A stretch of DNA of 64,000 bases, taken from Dongia sedimenti. GTDB taxonomy: Bacteria > Pseudomonadota > Alphaproteobacteria > Dongiales > Dongiaceae. Location: contig JAUYVI010000012.1 of the NCBI GenBank assembly GCA_030715195.1, positions 20,667-84,666 of the forward strand, read 5' to 3'. Both the position numbers and the translations under genes were made by a program. The notes under the pieces were generated by a model that saw nothing but the letters and a program-made list of their open reading frames with translations, searched no databases and was not told where the DNA came from. Numbering within the stretch: position 1 is the stretch's first letter; every line of letters starts with the position of its first letter. Positions 55,452-64,000 of the stretch are shown piece by piece.

Positions 55452-56633
55452 CTAGCCGAACGGGTTGAGCTGCTGGTATTGCGGGTTGAGCCGCGACAGG
55501 ACCGGCAGCACCGCGGCGCCGCGCGCCACGGAATCGCGGCCGAGCTCCGCCCGGATCAGGCGCGGGATCTCGCGGTTGTGGCGGCCGACCGACGGATAGA
55601 GCGGCTGCACGTCCTCGACCAGCGCGTCGATCAGCCAGGCCGGCGCCGTGCCGCCCAGCATGATGGTCTGCGGGTCGAACAGGTTCTCGATCGTGTTGAG
55701 GCCGATGCGCAGGGGCTCGATCGCTTCGCCGATCCACGCGGCGACGGCGGGATGCGCGGCGTCGAAGCGCTCCTCGAACGCGGACATGGAATCCACCTCG
55801 ATCCCGTTGGCCGCGAGATGCCGCATCGCCGAGTCCACGGAGAGATAGGTTTCGAGGCAGCCGTTCTTGCCGCAGATGCAGCCATGCCCGCCGGGCACCA
55901 CCGTCGTGTGCCCGAACTCGCCGGCATTGCCGCTGGCGCCGCCGAACGCGGCGCCCTGGATCATCACGCCGCTGCCGAGCCCCATGCCGATATAGACATA
56001 GACGAAGTTGGTGAGCCGCCGCGCCACTTCGCCGAAACGCCATTCTGCCGTCACCGCGCATTGCCCGTCATTGGCCAGCGAGACGCCGAGCCCCGTCGCA
56101 TCCCGCAGCAGCTTGCGCAGCTCGACGCCATCCCAGCCCGGCAGGCGCGGCGGGCTGAGGCCCGCGACGGCGAACGGACCCGGCGTCGCGAGGCCGATGC
56201 CCAGCAGCCGCTCGCGCGGGATCTTCGTGGTCTGCAGCAGCTGGGTCGCGGCATGGGCGATGTCCGCCGCGGCGCGATCGGGTGTCAGGTCCTGGAGCTC
56301 GTGATCGTCACGGGCCAGCACCTCGCCGGCGAGATTGATCGCGACCGAGGCGACCTGGCCGAAATCCACATGGAAGCCGAGGGTGAAGGCGCCGCCCGGA
56401 TTGATGGTGAGCGGGGTGGGGGGCTTGCCCACGCCGCGGCCGCTGGTCTTCTCCTCGCGCACGAAATGCAGCGAGAGCAACTCGTCCACGAGTTCCGACG
56501 TGGCCTGCTTGGAAAGCCCGGTCGCCTCGGCGATTCCGGAGCGGGAAATGGGCCCCTGGATGCGGATCGCCTCGAACACGACCCAGATGTTGATGAGCTT
56601 CGCCTTGACGATGTTGGTGGCGCTTAACAGCAT
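55452..56633 (-). CDS. ROK-family transcriptional regulator
   Basis: The 393-residue protein has an N-terminal MarR-like winged helix (GPISRSGIAEATGLSKQATSELVDELL) and a ROK sugar-binding domain with the zinc motif GHGCICGKNGCLETY. The kinase ATP loop is not typical (VDFGQVASV), so it is a repressor and not a glucokinase. It is divergent from a sugar-type ABC importer operon 130 bp away and probably controls it. Confidence 0.88.
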   Translation of the reverse strand: MLLSATNIVKAKLINIWVVFEAIRIQGPISRSGIAEATGLSKQATSELVDELLSLHFVREEKTSGRGVGKPPTPLTINPGGAFTLGFHVDFGQVASVAINLAGEVLARDDHELQDLTPDRAAADIAHAATQLLQTTKIPRERLLGIGLATPGPFAVAGLSPPRLPGWDGVELRKLLRDATGLGVSLANDGQCAVTAEWRFGEVARRLTNFVYVYIGMGLGSGVMIQGAAFGGASGNAGEFGHTTVVPGGHGCICGKNGCLETYLSVDSAMRHLAANGIEVDSMSAFEERFDAAHPAVAAWIGEAIEPLRIGLNTIENLFDPQTIMLGGTAPAWLIDALVEDVQPLYPSVGRHNREIPRLIRAELGRDSVARGAAVLPVLSRLNPQYQQLNPFG

Positions 56634-56682
56634 GATCGTTCGTTGTTTTCTCGCGTTTTGGATTAGTAAGTCAGAATGACGG

Positions 56683-56696
56683 AATAATTATTGACA
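56683..56696. promoter_or_regulatory. Candidate promoter/operator of the sugar importer
   Basis: A 10-bp palindrome AATAATTATT (56683-56692) overlaps TTGACA (56691-56696), a perfect -35 box on the plus strand. No good -10 follows at 17 bp. The position between a ROK regulator and its likely target operon suggests control. Confidence 0.35.
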
Positions 56697-56762
56697 TTGT
56701 AACCGACGCTCTCCACCCTGTCACCCAAGCTCAATAATGAGCGGCCAGCAGGAGGCGACCCG

Positions 56763-58052
56763 ATGTCCACGAGAATGTCCCGGAGAACTCTTCTTCAAGG
56801 TACAACGGCGGCCGGCGCCGTTGCCAGCCTGCCGCGGTTCATGACCGGTCCGGCCTTCGCCGATACCGCCAAGCTCAGTGTGTTCTCCCCGCTGCCGCCG
56901 GATCCGGCGCCGCCGGGCGCCGCCAAGTTCTCGGAGGACGCCTTCGCGCAATGGAAGGCGGCCAAGGGCGCCGAGGTCGAGTACGAGATGCTGGCCTGGC
57001 CGCAGCTCCATGACCGCATGGCGACCGCCTTCGCCTCCGGCTCCGCGCCTTGGGACATCGTCTACATGTGCGGCTGGGTGCCCGAGCTGCAATCCAACAT
57101 CATTCCCTATGCCGACGCCCTGCCGAAGGCGCTGGTGGACGACCTGCCGCAGTCGAGCTTCTCCACCGTGACGGTGGACGGCAAGCGCTACGGCGCGGTG
57201 TTCACGCTCTCGCTGCTGACCCTGTTCTACAACAAGGCGATGCTCGACCAGGCCGGCTTCAAGGCGCCGCCCAAGGATTGGGACGAGCTGAAGCGCTGCG
57301 CCAAGGAGCTGACCCATGACGGCAATTACGGCTTCGTCCTCAACTACGGCGATCCGGCCGGCATCGGCGGCACCGCGAGCTATTGGATGACCTACCTGCA
57401 GCAGGCCGGCGGCAAGATGTACGGCGAAGACGGATTGCCGGTGTTCAAGGGCGATGCCGGCGTCGATGCGCTGCAGCTGATGGTCGACCTCATGCCCTTC
57501 ACCGATCCGGGCTCGATCTCCTATGCCGGCATCAACGATGCGACCAATGTGCTGCTGGCCGGCCGCGCCGGCATGATGATGAACTGGCCGTTCATGTGGA
57601 ACGCCGGCAGCGATCCGAAGCAGTCGAAGATCGTCGGCAACCTCGCCAGCGCGATCCTGCCGGCCGGCCCCGCCGGCTCCGCTTCGATCGACGGCACCGA
57701 TGCCTGGACCATCACCAAGTCGAGCAAGAACCCGGACAAGGCGCGCGAGCTCGTTGAGTTCTACCTCGATGCCGAGGTGCAGAAGCGCCAGGTGCTCGAC
57801 ACCGGCTGGCTGCCGATCCGCCTCTCGGTCCTGGCCGATCCCGAGGTGCAGGCCAAGGCGCCCAATGCCGCCGTGGTGCTCGAGCAGGCGAAGCACCCTT
57901 ACGACAGCTTCGTCACCGCGGATTACAACGAGGTCACCGTCGCGGTCGGCACCGAGGTGCAGAAGGCCCTGCAGGGCCAGAAGACCGCGGCCCAGGCGAT
58001 CGCCGATGCCCAGGACCAGGTGACCGCGATCGTCAAGCGCCGCAAGAGCTGA
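56763..58052 (+). CDS. Sugar-type ABC transporter substrate-binding protein
   Basis: The 429-residue family 1 (MalE/UgpB-like) solute-binding protein has a twin-arginine-like signal (MSRRTLLQGTTAAGAVASLP) and mature sequence with WDIVYMCGWVPELQ and typical DGTDAWTITKSSKNPDKARELVEF. It should bind a carbohydrate or polyol phosphate for the permeases and ATPase downstream. The ligand is undecided. The divergent ROK regulator supports a sugar-like cargo. Confidence 0.87.
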   Translation: MSTRMSRRTLLQGTTAAGAVASLPRFMTGPAFADTAKLSVFSPLPPDPAPPGAAKFSEDAFAQWKAAKGAEVEYEMLAWPQLHDRMATAFASGSAPWDIVYMCGWVPELQSNIIPYADALPKALVDDLPQSSFSTVTVDGKRYGAVFTLSLLTLFYNKAMLDQAGFKAPPKDWDELKRCAKELTHDGNYGFVLNYGDPAGIGGTASYWMTYLQQAGGKMYGEDGLPVFKGDAGVDALQLMVDLMPFTDPGSISYAGINDATNVLLAGRAGMMMNWPFMWNAGSDPKQSKIVGNLASAILPAGPAGSASIDGTDAWTITKSSKNPDKARELVEFYLDAEVQKRQVLDTGWLPIRLSVLADPEVQAKAPNAAVVLEQAKHPYDSFVTADYNEVTVAVGTEVQKALQGQKTAAQAIADAQDQVTAIVKRRKS

Positions 58053-58074
58053 ACCCGACCGGCCGTCCCTCCCA

Positions 58075-58986
58075 GTGACTGTGACTGCAGCAACCTTCGA
58101 GCAGCGCCGGCGACGAGTCGGCCTGCTCTTTGTTTTGCCGGCGCTGCTCGTGCTGGCGGCGGTGCTCGGCTATCCGATCGTCGATTCGATCATGCTGGCC
58201 CTGCAACGGGTGACCCTGACCGGCGGGGCGATCCAGCAATCCTGGGTCGGCTTCGACAATTTCCAGCGCCTATTCGCCGATGCGACCTTCCAGCGCGCGG
58301 CACTCAACACCGCCTATTTCTCGGCCATGGAGGTCGTGCTGGTCGTGCTGATCAGCCTCGGCGTCGCGGTCCTGCTCAACCACCCGATGGGGCGGTTCGG
58401 GGTGTTCCGCATCCTGCTGATCGTGCCCTGGGCGATTGCGCCGGTCGCCAACGCGGTGCTGTGGAAATGGATCCTGCATGCCAATTACGGCGTGCTCAAC
58501 GGCATCCTCAAGGGGCTCGGGCTGATCGACCACTACCACGTCTGGCTGGGGACTCCGGTCTCGGCGCTCAATTTCCTGCTGCTGGTCGATGTCTGGAAAT
58601 CCGTGCCCTTCGTGGCCCTGCTGATTCTGGCCGGGCTGCAGCGGGTGCCGAGCATCCTCTACCGCGCCGCCTATATGGACGGCGCCGGGCCGGTGCAGAG
58701 CTTCCTGCACGTGACCCTGCCCACGATCCGCAGCGTCATCGCCATTGCCGTGGTGCTGCAGACCATCTGGTCGCTGCGGGTCTTCGACATCGTGTTCGTG
58801 CTGACCCGCGGCGGCCCGGCCGACGCGACCGCGCTCCTCAACTTCCTGGCCTATCGGGTGACCTTCAATTTCCTCGACCTCGGCTACGGCTCGGCCATCG
58901 CCAATGTGATCTTCGCGATCACCATGCTGCTGGCGATCCTCTATGTCTGGCTGCTCTGGCCGCGTCCCGCCGGGGCCAAGCGATGA
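58075..58986 (+). CDS. Sugar ABC transporter permease (MalF/UgpA-like)
   Basis: The 303-residue inner-membrane protein has six helices and the EAA-type loop AAYMDGAGPVQSFLHVTLPTIRSVI. The start is GTG 58075, or GTG 58081. It overlaps the second permease gene by 4 bases and forms the channel with it. Confidence 0.9.
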   Translation: MTVTAATFEQRRRRVGLLFVLPALLVLAAVLGYPIVDSIMLALQRVTLTGGAIQQSWVGFDNFQRLFADATFQRAALNTAYFSAMEVVLVVLISLGVAVLLNHPMGRFGVFRILLIVPWAIAPVANAVLWKWILHANYGVLNGILKGLGLIDHYHVWLGTPVSALNFLLLVDVWKSVPFVALLILAGLQRVPSILYRAAYMDGAGPVQSFLHVTLPTIRSVIAIAVVLQTIWSLRVFDIVFVLTRGGPADATALLNFLAYRVTFNFLDLGYGSAIANVIFAITMLLAILYVWLLWPRPAGAKR

Positions 58987-59831
58987 GCTTCGCCCGGCGC
59001 CAGCATGGCGGTCCGCTGCTTCGGGGCCTGGTGGTCCTCGGCCTGGTCGTCTTCGTCGTCTGGTCGGCCGGGCCGGTGGTCTGGCTGATCGTCTCCAGCC
59101 TGCTCGAGCAGCAGGCATTGATCTCGCAGCCGCCGGACGTCTCGCCTTCGGCCTTCACCCTCGACAATTTCGTGCAGGTGATCGCCGCCGCCGCGGCGCT
59201 CGGCAAGGGCATCCTCAATTCCCTGATGGTGGCCTTGTTCTCCACCGCGGTCTCCCTCGCGCTCGGCGCGCCGGCCGCCTATGCGCTGGCGCGGCTCCCG
59301 GTGCCGCGGGCCAACAACATCGCCTTCCTGATCCTGGCGACGCAGATGCTGCCCGGCATCGCCATCGCCATCCCGCTGTTCATCGCCATCAGCAAGCTCG
59401 GGCTGATCGATTCGGTGTTCTCGCTGGGCTTCGTCTATCTCTCCTTCAACCTGCCGATCGTGGTCTGGATCCTGCGCGGCTTCTTCCTCGGCATTCCGGT
59501 CGGCATCGAGCGGGCGGCGGCGGTGGACGGCGCCGGCGTCTTCGCCACCTTCTGGCACATCGTGCTGCCGATCTCGATCCCGCCGCTGGCCGCGGCCGCG
59601 GTCTTCGCCTTCGTCGAGGCCTGGAACGAGTTCTTCTTCGCGCTGATCCTGACCCGGCAATCGGCGCAGACCGTGCCGCTGGTGATCGCGCAATTCGCCG
59701 GCCAGTACCAGACCGTGTTCGGGCAGATGATGGCCGCGGCCGTCATCAGCGTCGCGCCGGTCATCGTGCTGGCCATCGTGTTCCGGAACCAGATCGTGCG
59801 CGGCTTCGCCGACGGCATGACGAAAGGATGA
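58983..59831 (+). CDS. Sugar ABC transporter permease (MalG/UgpE-like)
   Basis: The 282-residue inner-membrane protein has six helices and the loop ERAAAVDGAGVFATFWHIVLPISIPPLAAA, the typical MalG pattern with a C-terminal FADGMTKG. ATG 58983 overlaps the previous stop (ATGA). The longer open frame upstream belongs to another frame of the first permease gene. Confidence 0.9.
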   Translation: MSFARRQHGGPLLRGLVVLGLVVFVVWSAGPVVWLIVSSLLEQQALISQPPDVSPSAFTLDNFVQVIAAAAALGKGILNSLMVALFSTAVSLALGAPAAYALARLPVPRANNIAFLILATQMLPGIAIAIPLFIAISKLGLIDSVFSLGFVYLSFNLPIVVWILRGFFLGIPVGIERAAAVDGAGVFATFWHIVLPISIPPLAAAAVFAFVEAWNEFFFALILTRQSAQTVPLVIAQFAGQYQTVFGQMMAAAVISVAPVIVLAIVFRNQIVRGFADGMTKG

Positions 59832-59838
59832 TTCTCGC

Positions 59839-60891
59839 GTGACCGCGGTTGAATTGCGCAACGTATCGAAGTCGTTCGGCAGCCATCCGGTCTGCCGCGA
59901 CGTCAACCTCGCGGTCGGGGAGGGCGAGTTCGTGACCCTGCTGGGCTCGTCCGGCTGCGGCAAGACCACGACCCTCAACATGATCGCCGGCCTGGAGGAT
60001 GCCAGTTCCGGCGACATCCTGATGAACGGCCAGCGGGTCAACGATCTCTCGCCGGTGCAGCGCGACGTCGCCATGGTGTTCCAGAACTACGCGCTTTATC
60101 CGCATATGACGGTGGCGCAGAACATCGGCTTCACCCTGAAGATGCGCCGCCTGGCCGCCGCGGATATCCGCGCGCGGGTCGAGAAGGTCGCGGCCTCGCT
60201 CGAGCTCTCGGCCCTGCTGGAACGCCTGCCGGCGCAGCTCTCCGGCGGCCAGCAGCAGCGGGTCGCGATCGGCCGGGCCCTGGTGCGCGAGCCCCGGGTG
60301 TTCCTGTTCGACGAGCCGTTCTCCAATCTCGATGCCGGCCTCAGGGTGCGGATGCGGGCCGAGGTGAAGGAGCTGCACCAGCGCCTCGGCGTCACCTCGG
60401 TCTTCGTCACCCACGACCAGGAAGAGGCGATGTCGATCTCGGACCGGATCGCCGTGATGAACCAGGGCGTCGTCGAGCAGTTCGGCACGCCGGAAGAGAT
60501 CTACAGCCAGCCGGCCAGCCGCACCGTCGCGGTGTTCATCGGCAATCCGCGCATCGAACTCTTTCCCGGCACCGTCGCCAGGACCGCGGACGGCACCTTC
60601 TGCCGCATCGGCGGGGTCAGCCTGGCGCTCGACCCGCGCCATGCCGAAGGCGAGGTCGAGATCGGCGTGCGCCCGGAGCACGTGCGCCTCGGCGAGCGCG
60701 GCATTCCCGCCGTCGTGCGGATGGTGCAGCCGGTCGGTCCGGCGACCCATGTAACCCTGGATTGGGAAGGCGGATCGCTGACTGCGAGCCAGCCGGGCTT
60801 CGTGCGCTTGGCGCCGGGCAGTGCCGTCAGGGCGGAGATCGATCCCGCACAGCTTCTCGTGTTCGACCGCAAGACCGGGCGCCGGCTCTAG
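59839..60891 (+). CDS. Sugar ABC transporter ATP-binding protein (UgpC/MalK-like)
   Basis: The 350-residue ATPase has Walker A GSSGCGKTT, signature LSGGQQQRVAIGRAL, Walker B VFLFDEPFSNLD, switch THDQEEAMSISD and a C-terminal regulatory OB/TOBE-like domain (IGVRPEHVRLG). The start is GTG 59839. It completes the importer and lies 36 bp upstream of the aminotransferase gene. Confidence 0.92.
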   Translation: MTAVELRNVSKSFGSHPVCRDVNLAVGEGEFVTLLGSSGCGKTTTLNMIAGLEDASSGDILMNGQRVNDLSPVQRDVAMVFQNYALYPHMTVAQNIGFTLKMRRLAAADIRARVEKVAASLELSALLERLPAQLSGGQQQRVAIGRALVREPRVFLFDEPFSNLDAGLRVRMRAEVKELHQRLGVTSVFVTHDQEEAMSISDRIAVMNQGVVEQFGTPEEIYSQPASRTVAVFIGNPRIELFPGTVARTADGTFCRIGGVSLALDPRHAEGEVEIGVRPEHVRLGERGIPAVVRMVQPVGPATHVTLDWEGGSLTASQPGFVRLAPGSAVRAEIDPAQLLVFDRKTGRRL

Positions 60892-60927
60892 CCGCCGCCT
60901 GAAACATCAGATGACCTCGGAGAGGAA

Positions 60928-62313
60928 ATGACCATGACCCAAGCCGTCTCGAACTCCGCCGCTCGCCGCGACATCGAGTTCCACCTGCACTCGCAGACCA
61001 ATCCCGGCCAGTTCGAGGCCCGCGGACCGCTGATGGTCGCGCGCGGCGAGGGTATCCGGATCTTCGACAGCGCCGGCAAGAGCTATATCGACGCGATGGC
61101 CGGCCTCTGGTGCGCCTCGCTCGGCTTCAACAACAAGCGCCTGGCCGATGCCGCGACCCGGCAATACGGCGAGCTCGGCTTCTATCACACCTTCTTCCAG
61201 CGCACCCACGCGCCGGCCGCCGATCTCGCGGAGAAGCTGGTGCAGCTCACCGGCATGACCGGCGGCAAGGCCTATTTCGCGACCTCCGGCTCCGAGGCCA
61301 ACGAGACCATGGTCAAGCTGGCCTGGGTCTATCACACCGTCCACGGCAAGCCGACCAAGCGCAAGGTGATCGCGCGCGACCGCTCGTTCCACGGCTCGAC
61401 CATCGCCGCCGCCTCGATGTGCGGCCTCGAGTTCATGCACCGCGAGTTCGGCCTGCCGCTGCCGGGCTTCCTGCATACGCTCTGCCCTTGGCCCTATCGC
61501 GGCATGCTGGAAGGCGAGGACGAGGCGGCTTTCGTCGAGCGGCTGGCAAGCGAGCTGGAGAAGCTGATCCTGCGCGAGGGGCCGGACACGATCGCGGCCT
61601 TCATCGCCGAGCCGATCCATGCCGGCGGCGGCATCATCGTCCCGCCGCAGAAGTACTTCGCCCGCATCCAGGAGGTGCTGGCCAAGTACGACATCCTCTG
61701 CCTGGCCGACGAGATCGTCTGCGGCTTCGCTCGCACCGGCAACTGGTTCGGCAAGGAGACGGTCGGCATGAAGCCCGACATGATGTCGCTGGCCAAGGGC
61801 CTGTCCTCGTCTTACTTCCCGATCTCCGCCGTGGTGTTCGCGCCGAAGATCTACGAGGCGGTCGCGCGCTTCAACAAGGAGGGCGGCGCCTTCGGCCACG
61901 GCTTCACCAATTCCGGCCATCCGGTCGGCGTCGCGGTGGCGCTGGAAGCGATCAAGATCTACGAGGAGATGGACGTCGTGGCGCATGTCCGCAAGATGGG
62001 CGCGCGGCTGCGCGGCAAGTTCGAGGCGATGGCCGAAAAGTCGCCGATTGTCGGCGAGGTGCGCGGCGCGGGGCTGATGCTCGGCATCGAGATCGTGGCC
62101 GACAAGAAGACCCGCAAACCGTTCGCACCGGCGCTCCAGGCCGGCCCGACCTTCGACAGTATCGCCTACGAGAACGGACTGGTGGCCCGCTGCATGGGCG
62201 ACGTGCTCGGCTTCTCGCCGCCGCTGATCGTGACGGAGAGCGACGTCGATGAAATCGCGCATCTTTGCGAAATCAGCCTGTCTGCCCTCGAAAAACACCT
62301 GGCGAAGCACTGA
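60928..62313 (+). CDS. Class III omega-aminotransferase
   Basis: This is a 461-residue fold-type I PLP enzyme. The active-site Lys is in MMSLAKGLSSSYFPISAV, the PLP-ring acid in LCLADEIVCGFARTGNWFG, and IAAFIAEPIHAGGGIIVP is typical of omega-amino acid:pyruvate aminotransferases. Such enzymes act on beta-alanine, putrescine, taurine or related amines. The gene is in the sugar-type importer operon, so the transported compound may be an amine or amino sugar. Taurine:pyruvate aminotransferase is one option given the sulfite genes, without direct support. ATG 60934 is an alternative start. Confidence 0.85.
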   Translation: MTMTQAVSNSAARRDIEFHLHSQTNPGQFEARGPLMVARGEGIRIFDSAGKSYIDAMAGLWCASLGFNNKRLADAATRQYGELGFYHTFFQRTHAPAADLAEKLVQLTGMTGGKAYFATSGSEANETMVKLAWVYHTVHGKPTKRKVIARDRSFHGSTIAAASMCGLEFMHREFGLPLPGFLHTLCPWPYRGMLEGEDEAAFVERLASELEKLILREGPDTIAAFIAEPIHAGGGIIVPPQKYFARIQEVLAKYDILCLADEIVCGFARTGNWFGKETVGMKPDMMSLAKGLSSSYFPISAVVFAPKIYEAVARFNKEGGAFGHGFTNSGHPVGVAVALEAIKIYEEMDVVAHVRKMGARLRGKFEAMAEKSPIVGEVRGAGLMLGIEIVADKKTRKPFAPALQAGPTFDSIAYENGLVARCMGDVLGFSPPLIVTESDVDEIAHLCEISLSALEKHLAKH

Positions 62314-62421
62314 TTGCCTGTGACCTTGCGCACAGTCTGGTCGGCATAGCCGAACCTCCCGGGCGGTGGGCGTGACCGATTCACATCGGCAACCCCAACC
62401 GACCCGAGGAGGTCTCCTGCT

Positions 62422-63426
62422 ATGGCCCAAGTCACCAAGACGACCGCCATTCTCGATCCGAGCCTGATGGCGGCAGACCAATCGATAGTCTTCTTCCCCC
62501 TCTACGATACCTACAAGCACGGCACCGCCGGCAATGACGTGATGAACGGCGATGCGCAGCGCAATGCGCTCTACGGCGAGAACGGCAACGACACGCTGAA
62601 CGGGCTTGGCGGCAACGATTACTTGAGCGGCGGCAGCGGCAACGACACGCTGAACGGCGGCAGCGGCAATGACATCCTGCTGGGCGGCGCCGGGGCGGAC
62701 AAGATGGATGGCGGGTCCGGCAACCATGACCTGGTCAGCTATTCCGGCGCGGCGACCGGCGTCGGCGTGCATCTCGACACTGGAACCGGCAATGGCGGCG
62801 ATGCCAATGGCGACACCTACCAGAACGTCGAGGACATCACCGGCTCGGCCTACAACGATTATCTCGAGGGCGATTCCGCGATCGGCGGCAATGTCATCCA
62901 TGGCGGCGCCGGCAACGATTCGATCCACGGCAATGGCGGCTACGACACGCTCTACGGCGACGACGGCAATGACTCGATCACGGCCTTCGGCGTGTGGAAT
63001 ACCAGCGGCTCGACGATCTACGGCGGTGCCGGCAATGACCGGATGACCGGCGGCGAAGGCTCCGACCACATCTACGGCGGCAGCGGCAACGACACGCTCA
63101 ATGGCCGCGAGGGCGTGAACACGCTGCAGGGCGACGCCGGCAGCGACACGTTCGAGTTCCAGAAGAACCTCGACACTGCCGGCCCGGCGCAGAACTTCAA
63201 CACGATCGTCGATTTCAACAAGAACGAGGACGTGCTGTCGCTCTACGACGTCTTCCAGGGCAGCGGCGACAACACCGACGTCTTCGTCGGCGCCGATGCC
63301 AATGGCGACGTGCAGCTCACCTTCGGCGAGACCACCGTGGTGCTGGAGGGCGTTCACAATGCCGGCTGGAACTCGGTGCAGGCGCTGACCAATGCCGGCT
63401 TCGACGTGCAGGACACGCAGTTCTAG
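62422..63426 (+). CDS. RTX-like calcium-binding repeat protein
   Basis: The 334-residue protein lacks a signal peptide. A 25-residue unique N-terminus precedes about nine nonapeptide-type repeats (GENGNDTLNGLGGNDYLSGG, GSGNDILLGGAGADKMDGG, and others to GGSGNDTLNGREG), interrupted by a VDxTG-type insert. The C-terminus (DTFEFQKN, NTIVDFNKNEDVLSLYDVF) matches the type I secretion and calcium-binding end of hemolysin-like proteins. Export by an ABC type I system is expected, but no such exporter is in the window. GAGGAGG precedes the ATG. A strong terminator follows. Confidence 0.87.
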   Translation: MAQVTKTTAILDPSLMAADQSIVFFPLYDTYKHGTAGNDVMNGDAQRNALYGENGNDTLNGLGGNDYLSGGSGNDTLNGGSGNDILLGGAGADKMDGGSGNHDLVSYSGAATGVGVHLDTGTGNGGDANGDTYQNVEDITGSAYNDYLEGDSAIGGNVIHGGAGNDSIHGNGGYDTLYGDDGNDSITAFGVWNTSGSTIYGGAGNDRMTGGEGSDHIYGGSGNDTLNGREGVNTLQGDAGSDTFEFQKNLDTAGPAQNFNTIVDFNKNEDVLSLYDVFQGSGDNTDVFVGADANGDVQLTFGETTVVLEGVHNAGWNSVQALTNAGFDVQDTQF

Positions 63427-63456
63427 ACCAGCGCTCCGGTTTCCGGGACGCGCGCG

Positions 63457-63488
63457 AAGCCCCGACCGGGATGCCGGCCGGGGCTTTT
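63457..63488 (+). terminator. Intrinsic terminator after the RTX-like gene
   Basis: AAGCCCCG pairs with CGGGGCTT around an inner CCGG/CCGG stem, followed by a run of T. It lies 31 bases after the stop at 63426 and separates the RTX gene from the next small gene. Confidence 0.88.
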
Positions 63489-63594
63489 TCGCGCGGTCGG
63501 CCGGGTGCGGCCGTCCGGGTGACGCGCGTCACCAACCGCCGGCGGGGTCCGGGCGACCCATTTCCAAGCGCGACACGACGCGATGGAGATCCCG

Positions 63595-63852
63595 ATGTCG
63601 ATCCAGACCCCGATTGCACTCGAGCCGAAGATGCTGAACTTCGCCGACATCTTCACCGACGGCTGCGACGTGAAGTTCGTGCAGGGCGCCAGCTGCAACG
63701 TCCGCGCCGCTCTGCCGGACGGCAGCCTGGTCGATCTCAGCGAGACCTATCGCGGCCGCCTCAAGCCCAGCGACTTCCATTTCGAATACGGCAAGGAAGA
63801 CTGCCCGGAAGCCGCCCACAAGTTCTGCAAGCCCAAGCCGGTCTGGGCTTGA
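63595..63852 (+). CDS. Small hypothetical protein
   Basis: The 85-residue protein has no signal peptide or membrane segment. It has four Cys (DGCDVK, ASCNVR, KEDCPE, KFCKPK) and reads like a compact beta domain followed by an acidic then basic tail. ATG 63595 is used because GGAG stands about 8 bases before it; ATG 63583 would add four residues. I do not recognise a family. It lies 168 bp after the RTX gene, behind a terminator, so it is a separate unit. Confidence 0.55.
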   Translation: MSIQTPIALEPKMLNFADIFTDGCDVKFVQGASCNVRAALPDGSLVDLSETYRGRLKPSDFHFEYGKEDCPEAAHKFCKPKPVWA

Positions 63853-63915
63853 GCGCCGTCCCCGAGAATTCGGTGTGCCTTCCTCCCATCCGGACTGCCG
63901 CATACTCCTGAATTC

Positions 63916-64000
63916 ATGCGGTGGGTAACGTCAATTGTTGTGTGTCAGGAGGAAGAGGGTACTGACGCCCTGAGACTTGTTTTCGTGGGTGAAGACGGCA
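63916..64000 (+). CDS. Partial reading frame at the right edge
   Basis: From ATG 63916 an open frame runs off the window (28 complete codons; MRWVTSIVVCQEEEGTDAL at the start). The stretch is less GC-rich than the rest and no Shine-Dalgarno sequence precedes the ATG. It may be a real gene start or chance; 63853-63915 hold nothing else I can support. Confidence 0.3.
   Translation, partial: MRWVTSIVVCQEEEGTDALRLVFVGEDG

Noticed and set aside
62422..63426. RTX-like protein as the LapG-type substrate of the proteases
   Set aside because: It is small, 27 kb away, and shows no TAAG or PAAG-type site near its N-terminus.

Overview
The window is about 64 kb of GC-rich chromosome. The GC content, the RegB/RegA redox pair, a DUF2794 protein, SoeABC, and a Bap-type yfgM-bamB pair suggest an alphaproteobacterium, probably of Rhodospirillales type. 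That placement is inferred from gene content and not from a marker gene search. Nearly all DNA is coding, with many 1-4 nt overlaps and frequent GTG/TTG starts. I see no rRNA, tRNA, CRISPR array, phage genes or classical IS element.

Layout. (1) 1-1700: the 3' part of a large, visibly lower-GC gene with a GreA-C-like and a PIN-like segment, probably the edge of an acquired island. (2) 1741-7735: two flavin oxidoreductases, a TetR regulator with a palindromic operator candidate, a DUF3616 protein, and an overlapping ackA-TauE/SafE pair. (3) 7886-14029: a MocR regulator divergent from a polyamine-type ABC importer, with a readable promoter and palindromes between them. (4) 14243-18852: soeABC, a membrane-bound sulfite:quinone oxidoreductase. 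(5) 18838-31436: nucleoside salvage (deoA, deoB, purine nucleoside phosphorylase, cytidine deaminase and a BMP-type nucleoside ABC importer), interrupted by a histidine kinase and by a GIY-YIG cassette bracketed by perfect 36-bp inverted repeats.

(6) 31573-35326: a Cache-PAS membrane protein with a degenerate HD-GYP domain, divergent from two tandem LapG-like periplasmic cysteine proteases. (7) 35425-40288: regBA, an ABC-2 exporter and a CBS-domain histidine kinase. (8) 40586-45047: a second GIY-YIG protein, a YcaQ-like protein and cobT divergent from cobS-cobC. (9) 45057-52046: DUF2794, a lipoprotein, YfgM-like and BamB-like envelope proteins, carB and greA. (10) 52057-56633: RNase T2, a GGT-like protein lacking the usual substrate Arg, a DMT transporter and a ROK regulator. 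(11) 56763-62313: a sugar-type ABC importer with a class III aminotransferase. (12) 62422-64000: an RTX-like calcium-binding protein, a small unknown protein and a partial reading frame.

The strongest candidates for something undescribed are the GIY-YIG cassette with its dispersed palindromes, and the pairing of a degenerate HD-GYP receptor with LapG-like proteases, which would be an analogue of LapD-LapG built from a different cytoplasmic domain. Both are hypotheses from sequence alone.
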